Of a stretch of DNA of 64,000 nucleotides, positions 48,416 through 57,654 are shown in pieces. Both the position numbers and the translations under genes were made by a program. The notes below the pieces were generated by a model that ran no database searches, was not told where the DNA came from, and saw only the letters and a list, made by a program, of their open reading frames with translations. The stretch is from Pseudomonadota bacterium (lineage in GTDB: Bacteria; Pseudomonadota; Alphaproteobacteria; Acetobacterales; Acetobacteraceae): assembly GCA_021845985.1 (NCBI GenBank), contig JAJZES010000006.1:62001-126000 (forward strand), written 5' to 3'. Each line of letters starts with the position of its first letter. Position 1 is the stretch's first letter.

Positions 48416-50052
48416 TGCGGCCGCTGCTGCGCATCCTCGGGTTGTGGCGCGGCCGGGCCGGCATCCTGGCGTTCGGCGTGCTGGTGTCGCTGGCGGCGCT
48501 GGCCGCCGGGGTCGGGCTGATGGTGGCCTCCGGCGGCATGGTGGCGGGGATGCTGGCGGGCGGCGTGCTGGCCGGCAGCCTGCTGGCGGCGCCGCTGCTG
48601 CTGCGCCTGCTCGGGCCGGCGCGGGTGGTGTTGCGCTATCTAGAGCGGCTGGTGACGCATGACGCGCTGTTCCGGGCGCTGGCCGATCTGCGCGTCTGGT
48701 TCTTCCGCGCCCTCGCCACCGGCAGCGCCGGAGGGCTGGGCTTCCGTCGCTCGGGCGATGTGCTGGCGCGGCTGGTCAACGACGTGGAGGCGCTGGACGG
48801 GGTCTATCTGCGCGTCATCGTGCCGCTGGCCGGCGCGGTGCTGCTGCTGCCGGTGCTGGTGGTGGTGATCGGGCGCACCAGCGCGTGGCTGGCCGCGGTC
48901 GAGGCGGTGCTGTTCGGGCTCGCCGCCTTCGTGCTGCCGGCGCTGGCCGCGCGCACCGCCGCCGCCTCCGGCGGGGCGCTTGCCGCCGCCGGCGCGGATC
49001 TGCGCATCGCCTGCCTCGACGCGCTGCAGGGCATGCGCGAGGTGCGCGTTTTCGCCGCCGAGGACCGCATGCGCGCCGCCATTGCGCGGCACGAGGCGAC
49101 GCTGCTCACGGCGCAGCAGGCGGTGGCGCGGCGCAGCGCCTGGGCTGGGGCCGCGGCGCTGCTGTGCGCCCAGGCGGGGGTGCTCGCGGTGCTCGCCGCC
49201 GCGCCCTCCGCCGCGGCGGCGGTGCTGCTGTTCCTCGCCGTCGCCGCGTTCGAGGCGGTGGGCGGCCTGCCGCGTGCCGGGGTTGCCGCCGGGCAGGCGG
49301 TGACGGCGGCGCGCCGGGTGCTGGCGGCAGCGCAGGCCAAACCGGCCGTCGCCGAGCCGGCGCAACCGGCGAGCCTGCCTGTCGGCAGCGCCCTGCGCTT
49401 CGAGGGCGTCCACTTCGCCTGGGCACCCGGCCGCCCGCCGGTGTTCGACGGGCTGACGCTGGAGGTGCCGCAGGGCAGCCGGGTCGCCCTGCTCGGCCCC
49501 TCCGGCACCGGCAAATCGACGCTGGCGGCGCTGGCGCTGAAAGTGGTGGCGCCGCAGGCCGGGCGGGTGCTGCTCGGCGGCACCGACATCGCCACTCTCG
49601 CCGCGGCCGAGTTGCGCGGCCGCATCGGCTGGCTGGCGCAGGCGACGCATCTGTTCGACGACACCATCCGCGCCAATTTACGTCTCGCCCTGCCGGATGC
49701 CGACGAGCCGGCACTGTGGGCGGCGCTGGAGGCGGCACGCCTCGCCGAATTCGTCCACGGCCTGCCCGAACGGCTCGACACCTGGGTCGGCGAGGGCGGC
49801 GCGCGGCTGTCCGGCGGCCAGGGGCGGCGGCTGGTGCTGGCCCGCGCCCTGCTGTCGCCGGCGCCGGTGCTGATCCTCGACGAGCCCTGTGCCGGACTGG
49901 ATGCGCAGACCGAGCGCGCCTTCCTGGCGACGCTGAACGAGGTGGCCGAGGGGCGCAGCGTGGTGCTGATCGCCCACCGGCTGACCGGGGTGGAGCGGCT
50001 CGACCGCATCTGGCGGCTTTCCAACGGGCGCGCCGTCGCCGCGGCGGGTTGA
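48415..50052 (+). CDS. cydC: Thiol reductant ABC exporter subunit CydC
   Basis: This is the second half-transporter of CydDC, 545 residues long. Six membrane helices (LVSLAALAAGVGLMVASGGMV at the start, and VLRYLERLVTHDALFRALADLRVWFF, a stretch characteristic of CydC) precede an ATPase domain with GPSGTGKSTLAALAL, LSGGQGRRLVLARALL and VLILDEPCAGLD. It starts on the last base of cydD's stop (TGATG) and is followed 57 bases later by the OmpA-like lipoprotein gene. Confidence 0.92.
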   Translation: MRPLLRILGLWRGRAGILAFGVLVSLAALAAGVGLMVASGGMVAGMLAGGVLAGSLLAAPLLLRLLGPARVVLRYLERLVTHDALFRALADLRVWFFRALATGSAGGLGFRRSGDVLARLVNDVEALDGVYLRVIVPLAGAVLLLPVLVVVIGRTSAWLAAVEAVLFGLAAFVLPALAARTAAASGGALAAAGADLRIACLDALQGMREVRVFAAEDRMRAAIARHEATLLTAQQAVARRSAWAGAAALLCAQAGVLAVLAAAPSAAAAVLLFLAVAAFEAVGGLPRAGVAAGQAVTAARRVLAAAQAKPAVAEPAQPASLPVGSALRFEGVHFAWAPGRPPVFDGLTLEVPQGSRVALLGPSGTGKSTLAALALKVVAPQAGRVLLGGTDIATLAAAELRGRIGWLAQATHLFDDTIRANLRLALPDADEPALWAALEAARLAEFVHGLPERLDTWVGEGGARLSGGQGRRLVLARALLSPAPVLILDEPCAGLDAQTERAFLATLNEVAEGRSVVLIAHRLTGVERLDRIWRLSNGRAVAAAG

Positions 50053-50109
50053 CGCGGCGGCGACGGAACGGGCACGAGACAACCGTGATTGCTCCGCGGA
50101 GATATGCCG

Positions 50110-50496
50110 ATGCGCCGCCTGCCGTTGTTTGCCCTGTTGGTGCTTGGCGCCTGCAGCATGCTGCCGCCCTCCTCACCGACGGCGCGCTATGTCGTGTTCT
50201 TCGAGCAATGGTCGGCCAAACTCGACCCGCCGGGGATGCAGGCGCTGGCAGCGGCGGCGGCGGCGGCGCAGCAGCATCCGGGCGTGCCGATCGTGGTCAC
50301 CGGCTACGCCGACCCGGAGGGCAGCCCACAGGCCAACAAGGACCTCTCCCGCCTGCGGGCGCAGATGGTGATCGACACGCTGGTACAAGATGGCGTGGCC
50401 GCCGCGCGCATCACCCGGCGCTCGCAGGGGTCGGTGGTGTTTCAGATAGATTCGCTGGAGAGCCGGCGGGTGGAGATCAAACTCGGCGGCGGATGA
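50110..50496 (+). CDS. OmpA-family lipoprotein
   Basis: The 128-residue product has a lipoprotein signal (RRLPLFALLVLGACS) and an OmpA-C-like domain: FFEQWSAKLDPPGMQALAAAAAAAQQHPGVPIVVTGYADPEGSPQANKDLSRLRAQMVIDTLV, which has the peptidoglycan-binding G-x-(A/T)-D...N..LS..RA pattern, then GVAAARITRRSQGS. It is probably outer-membrane-anchored and bound to peptidoglycan. ATG 50110 is preferred because GGAG is 8 bases upstream; ATG 50104 is also possible. The recQ start codon follows its stop by one base. Confidence 0.82.
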   Translation: MRRLPLFALLVLGACSMLPPSSPTARYVVFFEQWSAKLDPPGMQALAAAAAAAQQHPGVPIVVTGYADPEGSPQANKDLSRLRAQMVIDTLVQDGVAAARITRRSQGSVVFQIDSLESRRVEIKLGGG

Positions 50497-50497
50497 C

Positions 50498-52321
50498 GTG
50501 ACCGCGCCACCGCTCGAGGTTCTCCGCCGGGTCTTCGGCTTTCCCGCCTTTCGCGGGCTGCAGCAGGCGGCGGTGGAGCATGTCGTCGGCGGCGGCGATG
50601 CGCTGGTGCTGATGCCGACCGGCGGCGGCAAGTCGCTGTGCTACCAGTTGCCGGCGCTGTGCCGCGACGGCACCGCGCTGGTGATCTCGCCGCTGATCGC
50701 GCTGATGGATGACCAGGTGGCGGCGCTGCGCCAGCTCGGCGTCAATGCCGGGGCGCTGCATTCCGAGCTGGAGGCCGAGGAGCAGAGCCGCGTCACCCGC
50801 GACCTCGCCGCCGGGCGGCTCGATCTGCTCTATGTCTCGCCCGAGCGGCTGCTGTCCGGCTCCATGCTGGAGCGGCTGCAGCGGGGCAGGCTGGCGCTGA
50901 TCGCCATCGACGAGGCGCATTGCGTCAGTCAGTGGGGCCACGAGTTCCGCCCCGAATACCGCGGTCTCGCCTGCCTGCCCGAGCGGTTTCCCGGCGTGCC
51001 GCGGGTTGCGCTGACGGCAACCGCGGACCCGCGCACCCGCGCCGACATTCTCCACGCCCTGGCGATGGACGATGCGACGGTGTTCGCCGCCAGCTTCCAC
51101 CGGCCGAACCTGCATGTCGCGGCAGCGGCGAAACAGTCCGAGACGGCGCAGCTCGCCGCCCTGCTGCGCGACCATCCCGGCGCCGCCGGCATCGTCTATT
51201 GCGGCAGCCGCGCCAAGACCGACCGCGTCGCCGCCGCACTGACTGCGCGCGGCCTGACCGCGGCGGCGTTTCATGCCGGGCTGCCGCCCCAGGCCAAGCG
51301 GGCGGCGCTCGGCCGCTTCCGCGGCGGCGAGGCGATGGTGATGGTGGCGACCATCGCCTTCGGCATGGGCATCGACCGGCCGGATGTGCGCTTCGTCGCC
51401 CATCTCGACATGCCGGACAGCCCGGAAGCCTATTATCAGCAGATCGGCCGCGCCGGGCGTGATGGTGAGCGGGCGGACACGCTGCTGCTCTATGGCGGCG
51501 AGGACATCGCCCGCGCCCGCCACTGGCTGGCGCAGTCGAACGCGCCGGAGACGCAGTTGCGGGTGATGCGCGAGCGGCTGGAGGCGATGATCGCGCTGAC
51601 CGAGACCGCCGGCTGCCGCACCGCCGCCCTGCTCGCCTGCTTCGGCGAAAGCCTCCCCGACGCCTGCGGCCATTGCGACAATTGCCTGACCCCGGCGCGC
51701 ATTTTCGACGGCACCACGGAGGCGCAAAAGGTGCTTTCGGCGGTGTGGCGCACCGGCCAGCGGTTCGGCGCGGTGCATGTGGTCAACGTGCTGATCGGCG
51801 AGGCGAGCGAGGCGGTGCGCAAATGGTCGCACGAGACGCTGCCGACCTTCGGCGTCGGCAAGGAGCGCACGCCGGCATTCTGGCGCGGCGTCATCCGCCA
51901 ACTCATCGCGCTCGGCGTGCTCGATGTCGAGGACGGCGAATATCGCACCTTGCGACTCGATGCCGAGCGGGCGCGGCCGATCCTGCGCGGCGAGACGCGC
52001 ATCCGGCTGCGTGAGGAGGATGCGCCGCCACCGCGCGACCGCGGCGCGCGCCGCGCCGCGACGGCAGCGGCGGCGTCGGTCGATGGCGGGCCGCGCGGGG
52101 CGGCACAGGAGGGACTGTTCGAGACGCTGCGGGCGTGGCGCGCCGGCGAGGCAAAGGCGCAGGCGGTGCCGCCCTATGTCATCTTTCACGACAGCGTGCT
52201 GCGCGAGATCGCCGCGCTGCGGCCGGCGACCAACGACGAACTCAGCGCGATCAAGGGCGTTGGCGGGTCGAAACTGGCGCGCTACGGTCAGGCGGTGCTG
52301 CAGGCGGTGCGCGCGGCATAG
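50498..52321 (+). CDS. recQ: ATP-dependent DNA helicase RecQ
   Basis: RecQ is a 3'-5' helicase in recombination and repair. The 607-residue protein has both helicase lobes (LMPTGGGKSLCYQLPAL Walker A, IDEAHCVSQWGHEFRPEY with the DEAH box and aromatic-rich loop, VMVATIAFGMGIDRPDVRFVAHLDMP, QQIGRAGRDG). Next come the RQC zinc site (CRTAALLACFGE...CGHCDNC) and a winged-helix region, and a C-terminal HRDC domain (PYVIFHDSVLREIAALRPATNDELSAIKGVGGSKLARYGQ). GTG 50498 is the start, one base past the lipoprotein gene. Architecture and length are standard. Confidence 0.96.
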   Translation: MTAPPLEVLRRVFGFPAFRGLQQAAVEHVVGGGDALVLMPTGGGKSLCYQLPALCRDGTALVISPLIALMDDQVAALRQLGVNAGALHSELEAEEQSRVTRDLAAGRLDLLYVSPERLLSGSMLERLQRGRLALIAIDEAHCVSQWGHEFRPEYRGLACLPERFPGVPRVALTATADPRTRADILHALAMDDATVFAASFHRPNLHVAAAAKQSETAQLAALLRDHPGAAGIVYCGSRAKTDRVAAALTARGLTAAAFHAGLPPQAKRAALGRFRGGEAMVMVATIAFGMGIDRPDVRFVAHLDMPDSPEAYYQQIGRAGRDGERADTLLLYGGEDIARARHWLAQSNAPETQLRVMRERLEAMIALTETAGCRTAALLACFGESLPDACGHCDNCLTPARIFDGTTEAQKVLSAVWRTGQRFGAVHVVNVLIGEASEAVRKWSHETLPTFGVGKERTPAFWRGVIRQLIALGVLDVEDGEYRTLRLDAERARPILRGETRIRLREEDAPPPRDRGARRAATAAAASVDGGPRGAAQEGLFETLRAWRAGEAKAQAVPPYVIFHDSVLREIAALRPATNDELSAIKGVGGSKLARYGQAVLQAVRAA

Positions 52322-52352
52322 GGTGCGTCTGCCCCAAGCGGGAGGAAACGCG

Positions 52353-53297
52353 GTGCCGGATGGAGCAAAACTGATCGCCGATATCGGCGGCACCAATGCA
52401 CGGTTCGCCATCGCCGATGCCGGCGGCATTGGACATTTGCGCGTGCTGCCGACCGCACAGTTCCCGACTCTGGAGGCGGCGGCACGGGATTTCCTCGCCG
52501 GGCTGCCCGCCGATAGGCCGGTCAGACGCGGCGCCTTCGATGTCGCCGGACCGGTGACCGGCGATCATGTCAGGCTGACCAACAGCGGCTGGTCATTCTC
52601 GATCGCCGCGGTGAAGGCCGCGCTGGGCTTTGACGATCTCAAGGTGGTCAACGATTTCGCCGCCGCAGCGCTGGGGATTCCGCAACTCGCCGAGTCCGGC
52701 TTCATCGCCGTCGGCGGCGGGGCGGCGGTGGCGCATGCGCCGATCGGAGTCATCGGCCCCGGCACCGGCCTCGGCGTCGCCGGGCTGCTCTGGGCCGACG
52801 ACCGATGGGTGGTGCTGCCCGGCGAGGGCGGCCACAGCACCGTGCCGGCGGCAACCGCCGAGGAAGCGCGCATCCTCGACGTGCTGCGCGAGCGCTACGG
52901 CCATGTCTCCGCCGAGCGGGTCATTTCGGGCCACGGACTGGTCAATCTCTACGAAGCGGTGTGCAGCGTCGCCGGGCATGCCGCGGCGCCGCTCAGCGAC
53001 AGCGAGATCACCGCCCGCGCGCTCGCCGGCAGCGATGCCGCGTGCGTCAAGGTGCTGGAACTGTTTTGCGCCATGCTTGGCACCGTCGCCGGCAATGTGG
53101 CGATCACCCTCGGCGCCGGCGGCGGCGTCTATCTGATCGGCGGCATCCTGCCACGCTTCGCCGACGCCTTCGCCGGCTCCGGGTTCCGCGCCCGGTTCGA
53201 GAGCAAGGGCCGCTTCACCGACTACATGAAGGCGATTCCGACCTTTCTGGTGACGCACGAGAACCCGGCAATGCTCGGTCTGGCGGAGCTGCCATAA
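52353..53297 (+). CDS. glk: Glucokinase
   Basis: Glk phosphorylates glucose to glucose 6-phosphate with ATP. The 314-residue protein has the ROK-independent bacterial glucokinase pattern: IADIGGTNARFAIAD phosphate-binding loop, LTNSGWSFS, VVNDFAAAALGIPQL (catalytic Asp region), GPGTGLGVAGLLW and PGEGGHSTVPA, then ITLGAGGGVYLIGGILPRF. GTG 52353 follows GGAGG at 7-base spacing. It may feed glucose 6-phosphate to OtsA and recycle glucose released by GH15. It lies 31 bases after recQ. Confidence 0.95.
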   Translation: MPDGAKLIADIGGTNARFAIADAGGIGHLRVLPTAQFPTLEAAARDFLAGLPADRPVRRGAFDVAGPVTGDHVRLTNSGWSFSIAAVKAALGFDDLKVVNDFAAAALGIPQLAESGFIAVGGGAAVAHAPIGVIGPGTGLGVAGLLWADDRWVVLPGEGGHSTVPAATAEEARILDVLRERYGHVSAERVISGHGLVNLYEAVCSVAGHAAAPLSDSEITARALAGSDAACVKVLELFCAMLGTVAGNVAITLGAGGGVYLIGGILPRFADAFAGSGFRARFESKGRFTDYMKAIPTFLVTHENPAMLGLAELP

Positions 53298-53316
53298 GCG
53301 GCGGCGGCCGGCTCAG

Positions 53317-54252
53317 CTACAGCGCCAGCTTCAGCCGGTTACCGAGTTCGCCGATGATGCCGCGCCGGAAGGCCAGCACGCAGAGGACGAAAATGGCGCC
53401 CTGCGTCACCGTCACCCAGTCGCCGAACTGCGCCAGATAGGTCTCCAGCGCGCCGAACAGCAGCGCCCCCATGACCGGGCCGAAAATCGTGCCGATCCCG
53501 CCGATCAGCGTCATCAGGATGACCTCGCCCGACATCGACCAGTGCACGTCGGTCAGCGTGGCGATGCCGAAGACCTGGCTCTTGGCGCCGCCGGCGATGC
53601 CGGCCAGCGCCGCCGACAGCACGAAGGCCAGAAGTTTGTAGTCATCGACGCGGTAGCCGAGCGAAATCGCCCGCGGCTCGTTCTCGCGGATCGCCTGGAG
53701 GACCTGCCCGAACGGCGAATGGATGATGCGGTGGATCAGCAGGAAGCCGATCAGGAATACCGCCGCGATCACCCAGTACAGCGCCATGTCGTTCTGCATC
53801 GGGATGACCCCGAACAGGGGCGAGCGGGGCACCTGCTGGATGCCGTCCTCGCCGCCGGTGAAGGACGCTTCGAGGCAAAAGAAATAGACCATCTGCGACA
53901 AGGCGAGCGTGATCATGGCGAAGTAGATGCCCTGCCGGCGGATCGCCAGCCAGCCGACGACGAGGCCGAGCACGCCGCCGGTAGCACCACCGGAGAGGAT
54001 CGCCAGCTCGCTGGAAAAATGCCAGTTCTTCGCCGTCCATGCGGCGACGTAGCTGCCCATGCCGAAATACGCGGCGTGGCCGAAGCTGAGCAGGCCGACA
54101 TAGCCGATCAGCAGGTTGAAGGCGCTGGCGAACAGGCCGAAGCACAGCACCTTCATCAGGAACACTGGATAGAGCACCGCCGGCGCGACGATGATGATGG
54201 CGATCATGGCGACCAGCGCCGACGCCTGCGCGCGGGTGAAGCCGAGCATCAT
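53317..54252 (-). CDS. livM: Branched-chain amino acid-type ABC transporter permease LivM
   Basis: The 311-residue protein has about nine membrane helices and the LivM signature: ASAFNLLIGYVGLLSFGHAAYFGMGSYVAAW, RRQGIYFAMITLALSQMVYF, RSPFGQVLQAIRENEPRAISLGY (cytoplasmic coupling loop) and IGGIGTIFGPVMGALLF. It forms the channel with LivH. It is the last gene of the transporter operon, beginning one base after the livH stop. ATG 54252 and 54249 are both usable. HAAT-family systems also carry urea, amides and other ligands. Confidence 0.93.
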   Translation of the reverse strand: MMLGFTRAQASALVAMIAIIIVAPAVLYPVFLMKVLCFGLFASAFNLLIGYVGLLSFGHAAYFGMGSYVAAWTAKNWHFSSELAILSGGATGGVLGLVVGWLAIRRQGIYFAMITLALSQMVYFFCLEASFTGGEDGIQQVPRSPLFGVIPMQNDMALYWVIAAVFLIGFLLIHRIIHSPFGQVLQAIRENEPRAISLGYRVDDYKLLAFVLSAALAGIAGGAKSQVFGIATLTDVHWSMSGEVILMTLIGGIGTIFGPVMGALLFGALETYLAQFGDWVTVTQGAIFVLCVLAFRRGIIGELGNRLKLAL

Positions 54253-54253
54253 G

Positions 54254-55141
54254 CTACGCCGCCTTTCCGAACAAACCGGCCGGCCGCAGCAGCAGCACGA
54301 TGACCATGACGACGAAGATCACCGTTGCCGAACCCTCGGGGTAATACACTTTGGTCAGCCCCTCGATGATGCCGAGGCCGAAGCCGGTGATGATCGACCC
54401 AAGAATCGATCCCATGCCGCCGATGACGACGACGGCGAACACGACGATGATGAGATTGGTGCCCATGTTGGGGTTGACCGAGTTCATCGGCGCCGCCAGC
54501 ACGCCGCCAAACGCCGCCAGCGCCGCCCCGGCGGCGTAGGTCAGCGTCACCATGCGCGGCACGTTGACGCCGAACGCCTGCACCAGCGGCGCATTTTCGG
54601 TCGCCGCCCGCAGCAGCGCACCGAGCCGGGTGCGCTCGATCACCAGCCACACCGCCAGACACATGACGGCGGCGGCGATCACCACCCAGGCGCGGTAGCG
54701 CGGCAGCACCATGAAGCCGAGATTGACCGCTCCGGACAGCGCCTCGGGGATCGCGTACGGGACACCGGAGGAGCCGAACTGATTGCGCATCAGCCCTTCG
54801 ATGACCAGCGCGCAACCGAAGGTCAGCAGCAGCCCATAGAGCGGGTCGAGGCCGGCGAGGCGGCGGATGAGTGTTCGCTGCATCACCGCGCCCAGCACGC
54901 CGATTACCAGCGGCGCCAGCACCAGTGACGGCCAGTAGCCGATGCCGAGATAGGTCAGCAGCCCCCAGGTGACGAAGGCGCCAAGCATGAACAGCGCGCC
55001 ATGGGCGAAATTGACGACATTGAGCAGCCCGAAAATCACCGCCAGCCCGAGCGAGAGCAGCGCGTAGAACGCGCCGTTGATCAGCCCGAGCGTCAACTGA
55101 CCGTAGAGCAGGATAAGCGGTTTGCCGAAAATCATCACCAT
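54254..55141 (-). CDS. livH: Branched-chain amino acid-type ABC transporter permease LivH
   Basis: This is a 295-residue inner-membrane permease with LivH features: QLTLGLINGAFYALLSLGLAVIFGLLNVVNFAHGALFMLGAF at the start, RTRLGALLRAATENAPLVQAFGVNVPRMVTLTYAAGAALAAFGGVL in the middle, and VVIGGMGSILGSIITGFGLGIIEGL near the end. It follows the second substrate-binding protein gene by 31 bases and precedes livM. Initiation at ATG 55141 has an AGGAG about 10 bases upstream. Confidence 0.93.
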   Translation of the reverse strand: MVMIFGKPLILLYGQLTLGLINGAFYALLSLGLAVIFGLLNVVNFAHGALFMLGAFVTWGLLTYLGIGYWPSLVLAPLVIGVLGAVMQRTLIRRLAGLDPLYGLLLTFGCALVIEGLMRNQFGSSGVPYAIPEALSGAVNLGFMVLPRYRAWVVIAAAVMCLAVWLVIERTRLGALLRAATENAPLVQAFGVNVPRMVTLTYAAGAALAAFGGVLAAPMNSVNPNMGTNLIIVVFAVVVIGGMGSILGSIITGFGLGIIEGLTKVYYPEGSATVIFVVMVIVLLLRPAGLFGKAA

Positions 55142-55172
55142 GCGGGAGAGGCTCCTGTGAGCGCCGAACGCA

Positions 55173-56381
55173 TCAGGTTTTCACGAAATAGCAGCCGCCC
55201 TCGCTGAGCGGGCGCCACGCCTCATCGGCCGGCGTGGTGTGCACGGTCTTGTAGTAGTCCCATGGACCTTTGCTCTCGGCCGGCGTCTTGACCTGGAACA
55301 GGTAGCTCGGGACCATCAGCAGCCCGTCCTCGCGGATATAGGCCTTGCCAAAACAATCGTCGTCGGTCGGCATCGCCTTCATGCGGTTGACGATGGCGGT
55401 GCCGCTGCGCTTTGCCTCGGCGATGCCGAGATCCTGCACCGCCTTGAGGAAGTGCAGCGTGCCGGCATAGCAGCCGGCATGGATCATGTTTGGCCAGTTG
55501 TTCGGCGTCTTCGGCCGCACCCGGTCGGTGAAGGCGCGGGTGCGGTCGTTGAGATCCCAGTAGAAACTTTCGGTCAGGGTCAGCCCCTGCGCCACCGGCA
55601 GCCCGAGCGCGTGGACGTCGGTGATGAACATCAGCATCGCCGCGATCTTGGCGGTCCAGCCGAATTCATGCGCCTGCTTGATGCTGTTGACGGTGTCGGC
55701 GCCGGCGTTGCACAGACCGAGCACCTTCGCCCCGGTCGACTGCGCCTGCAGCAGGAAGGCGGAAAAATCGCTGGTGCCGGGAAACGGATAGGACGAGGCG
55801 CCGAGCACACGGCCACCTTCCAGCTCGATGAAATGCGTTGCGTCACGCTGCAGCTGGTGGCCGAAGACATAGTCCGCGGTGATGAAATACCAAGTGTCGC
55901 CGCCCGCCTTGACCGTCGATCCGCCGGTCGATTTCGACAGCATGTAGGTGTCGTACGACCAGTGGACGATTGACGGCGCGCATTGCTTGCCGGTCAGATC
56001 GGCGGTCGCGGCGCCGACGTTGACGTAGGCCTTGTCTTTCTCCTTGGCGACGGCGCCGACGGCGAGGCCGACCGAGGAGGTAGGCACGTCGATGATCATA
56101 TCGACGCCTTCGCGGTCATACCATTGCCGGGCGATGCCGGCGCCGATGTCGGGCTTGTTCTGATGATCGGCGGCGATGACATCGACGTCGAAGCCGCGCG
56201 CGGCGAACTCCTGCACCGCCTGACGCGCGCAGATGACCGAGGTCAGACCCCCGGTATCGCGATACGGACCCGACTGGTCGTTCAGCACGCCGATACGGAT
56301 TTTCGCCGTCTGGGCCCGCGCCCGCAGCGGCAGCGCCGCGACCGCAGCGCCACCCAGCAGCATCCGACGTGATACGGTCAC
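55173..56381 (-). CDS. ABC transporter substrate-binding protein (Leu/Ile/Val-binding family), copy A
   Basis: The 402-residue periplasmic protein starts with a Tat-like signal (MTVSRRMLLGGAAVAALPLRARAQ) and a type I periplasmic binding fold: IRIGVLNDQSGPYRDTGG, ADHQNKPDIGAGIARQWYDREGVDMIID, YDTYMLSKSTGG, FPGTSDFSAFLLQAQSTGAKVLGLCNAGADTVN. The family binds amino acids, urea, amides or aromatic acids. The GTG at 56381 has GGAGG 7 bases upstream. It is strongly similar along its length to the next gene upstream (copy B), so the two are tandem duplicates with probably different ligands. Confidence 0.92.
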   Translation of the reverse strand: MTVSRRMLLGGAAVAALPLRARAQTAKIRIGVLNDQSGPYRDTGGLTSVICARQAVQEFAARGFDVDVIAADHQNKPDIGAGIARQWYDREGVDMIIDVPTSSVGLAVGAVAKEKDKAYVNVGAATADLTGKQCAPSIVHWSYDTYMLSKSTGGSTVKAGGDTWYFITADYVFGHQLQRDATHFIELEGGRVLGASSYPFPGTSDFSAFLLQAQSTGAKVLGLCNAGADTVNSIKQAHEFGWTAKIAAMLMFITDVHALGLPVAQGLTLTESFYWDLNDRTRAFTDRVRPKTPNNWPNMIHAGCYAGTLHFLKAVQDLGIAEAKRSGTAIVNRMKAMPTDDDCFGKAYIREDGLLMVPSYLFQVKTPAESKGPWDYYKTVHTTPADEAWRPLSEGGCYFVKT

Positions 56382-56412
56382 CGCATTCCTCCCTTTTTCG
56401 GCTGATTGAGGC

Positions 56413-57633
56413 TCAGCTTTTGACCAGCGGGCAGCCACCGTCCTTCATCGGCCGGAACGCCTCATCGGCCGGCGTGGTGGCGAGCAGCGTGTAGTAGTCC
56501 CAGGGCTTCTTGCTCTCGGCCGGCGTCTTGACCCTGAACAGATAGCACGGATGGAGCTTGCGCCCGTCTTCGCGGATCATGCCCTTGCCAAAGCAGTCAT
56601 CGTCGGTCGGCATCGCCTTCATGCGCGCGACGGTCGCCGCACCATCGGCCTTGGCCTGCGCCACGCCCATCTCGGCGGCGACTTTCATGTAGTGCAGGGC
56701 GGCGGAATAATCGCCGGCATGGCCCATGCCGGCGCGCACATTGGGCGCGCGCGCCCACAGCCGCTCGGAAAAGGCGCGGGCGCGATCGTTGAGATCCCAG
56801 TAGAAGGTGGATGAGATGACGAGGTTCTGCGCCACCTGCAGCCCCATGCCGTGCACGTCGGCGATGAACACCAGCAGCCCGGCCCGGGTCTGCGTCAGAC
56901 CGAACTCGGCGGCCTGCTTGATGCTGTTGACGGTGTCGGCGCCGGCATTGCAGAAGCCGACGACCTTCGCCCCGCTCGCCTGCGCCTGCAGCAGAAAACT
57001 GGAGAAATCATTGGTGCCGGGGAAGGGATAGGCGACCGAGCCGACCACCTTGCCGCCCGCCGCGTTGATGAACTGCGTCGTATCGCGCTGCAGCGCGTGG
57101 CCAAAGGCATAATCGGCGGTGATGAAGAACCACGAATCGCCGCCCGATTTCACCGTCGCGCCGCCAGTCGAGTGCGCCAGCATCCAGGTGTCGTAGGCCC
57201 AGTGGATGGTGTTGGCGTTGCAGTCCTTGCCGGTGAGATCGGAGGTCGCCGGGTTGCTCGGCAGGAAGACCTTGTTTTTCTCCTTGGCGACGCCGGCGAT
57301 GGCCAGCGACACGCCGGAATTGGGCACGTCGAGAATCACATCGACGCCATCCCGATCGAACCACTGGCGGGCAATGCCGGCGCCGACATCGGGCTTGTTC
57401 TGATGGTCGGCCTGGATCACCTCAACCGTCATGCCCTTGGCCGCGGCGCCGAAATCAGCCACCGCGAGACGGGCGCAGTCGCTCGCCAGCGGGCCGCCGA
57501 TATCCTTATACGGACCGGAAAGATCGGTCAGCACGCCGAACTTGATTGTCGGCGAAGCGGCGCGGGCGCGCACCGCGGGAAGCGCCACGGCAGCGGCAGC
57601 GGTGGCCATCAGGTGGCGGCGGGTGACGATCAT
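56413..57633 (-). CDS. ABC transporter substrate-binding protein (Leu/Ile/Val-binding family), copy B
   Basis: The 406-residue paralogue of copy A has a Tat-like signal (MIVTRRHLMATAAAAVALP), then IKFGVLTDLSGPYKDIGG, ADHQNKPDVGAGIARQWFDRDGVDVILDVPNS, YDTWMLAHSTGG, FPGTNDFSSFLLQAQASGAKVVGFCNAGADTVN and the shared C-terminal TPAESKKPWDYY. ATG 57633 is chosen because GGAG lies 6 bases upstream; ATG 57639 has the GGAG immediately adjacent, which is too close. Its position between livF and copy A shows both proteins serve the same permease. Confidence 0.92.
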   Translation of the reverse strand: MIVTRRHLMATAAAAVALPAVRARAASPTIKFGVLTDLSGPYKDIGGPLASDCARLAVADFGAAAKGMTVEVIQADHQNKPDVGAGIARQWFDRDGVDVILDVPNSGVSLAIAGVAKEKNKVFLPSNPATSDLTGKDCNANTIHWAYDTWMLAHSTGGATVKSGGDSWFFITADYAFGHALQRDTTQFINAAGGKVVGSVAYPFPGTNDFSSFLLQAQASGAKVVGFCNAGADTVNSIKQAAEFGLTQTRAGLLVFIADVHGMGLQVAQNLVISSTFYWDLNDRARAFSERLWARAPNVRAGMGHAGDYSAALHYMKVAAEMGVAQAKADGAATVARMKAMPTDDDCFGKGMIREDGRKLHPCYLFRVKTPAESKKPWDYYTLLATTPADEAFRPMKDGGCPLVKS

Positions 57634-57654
57634 GCGCATCTCCTTCGCTCCGGG

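Noticed and set aside
55173-57633. The two binding-protein genes as one gene broken by a frameshift
   Set aside because: Each has its own signal peptide, ribosome binding site, full-length fold and stop; they are tandem paralogues.
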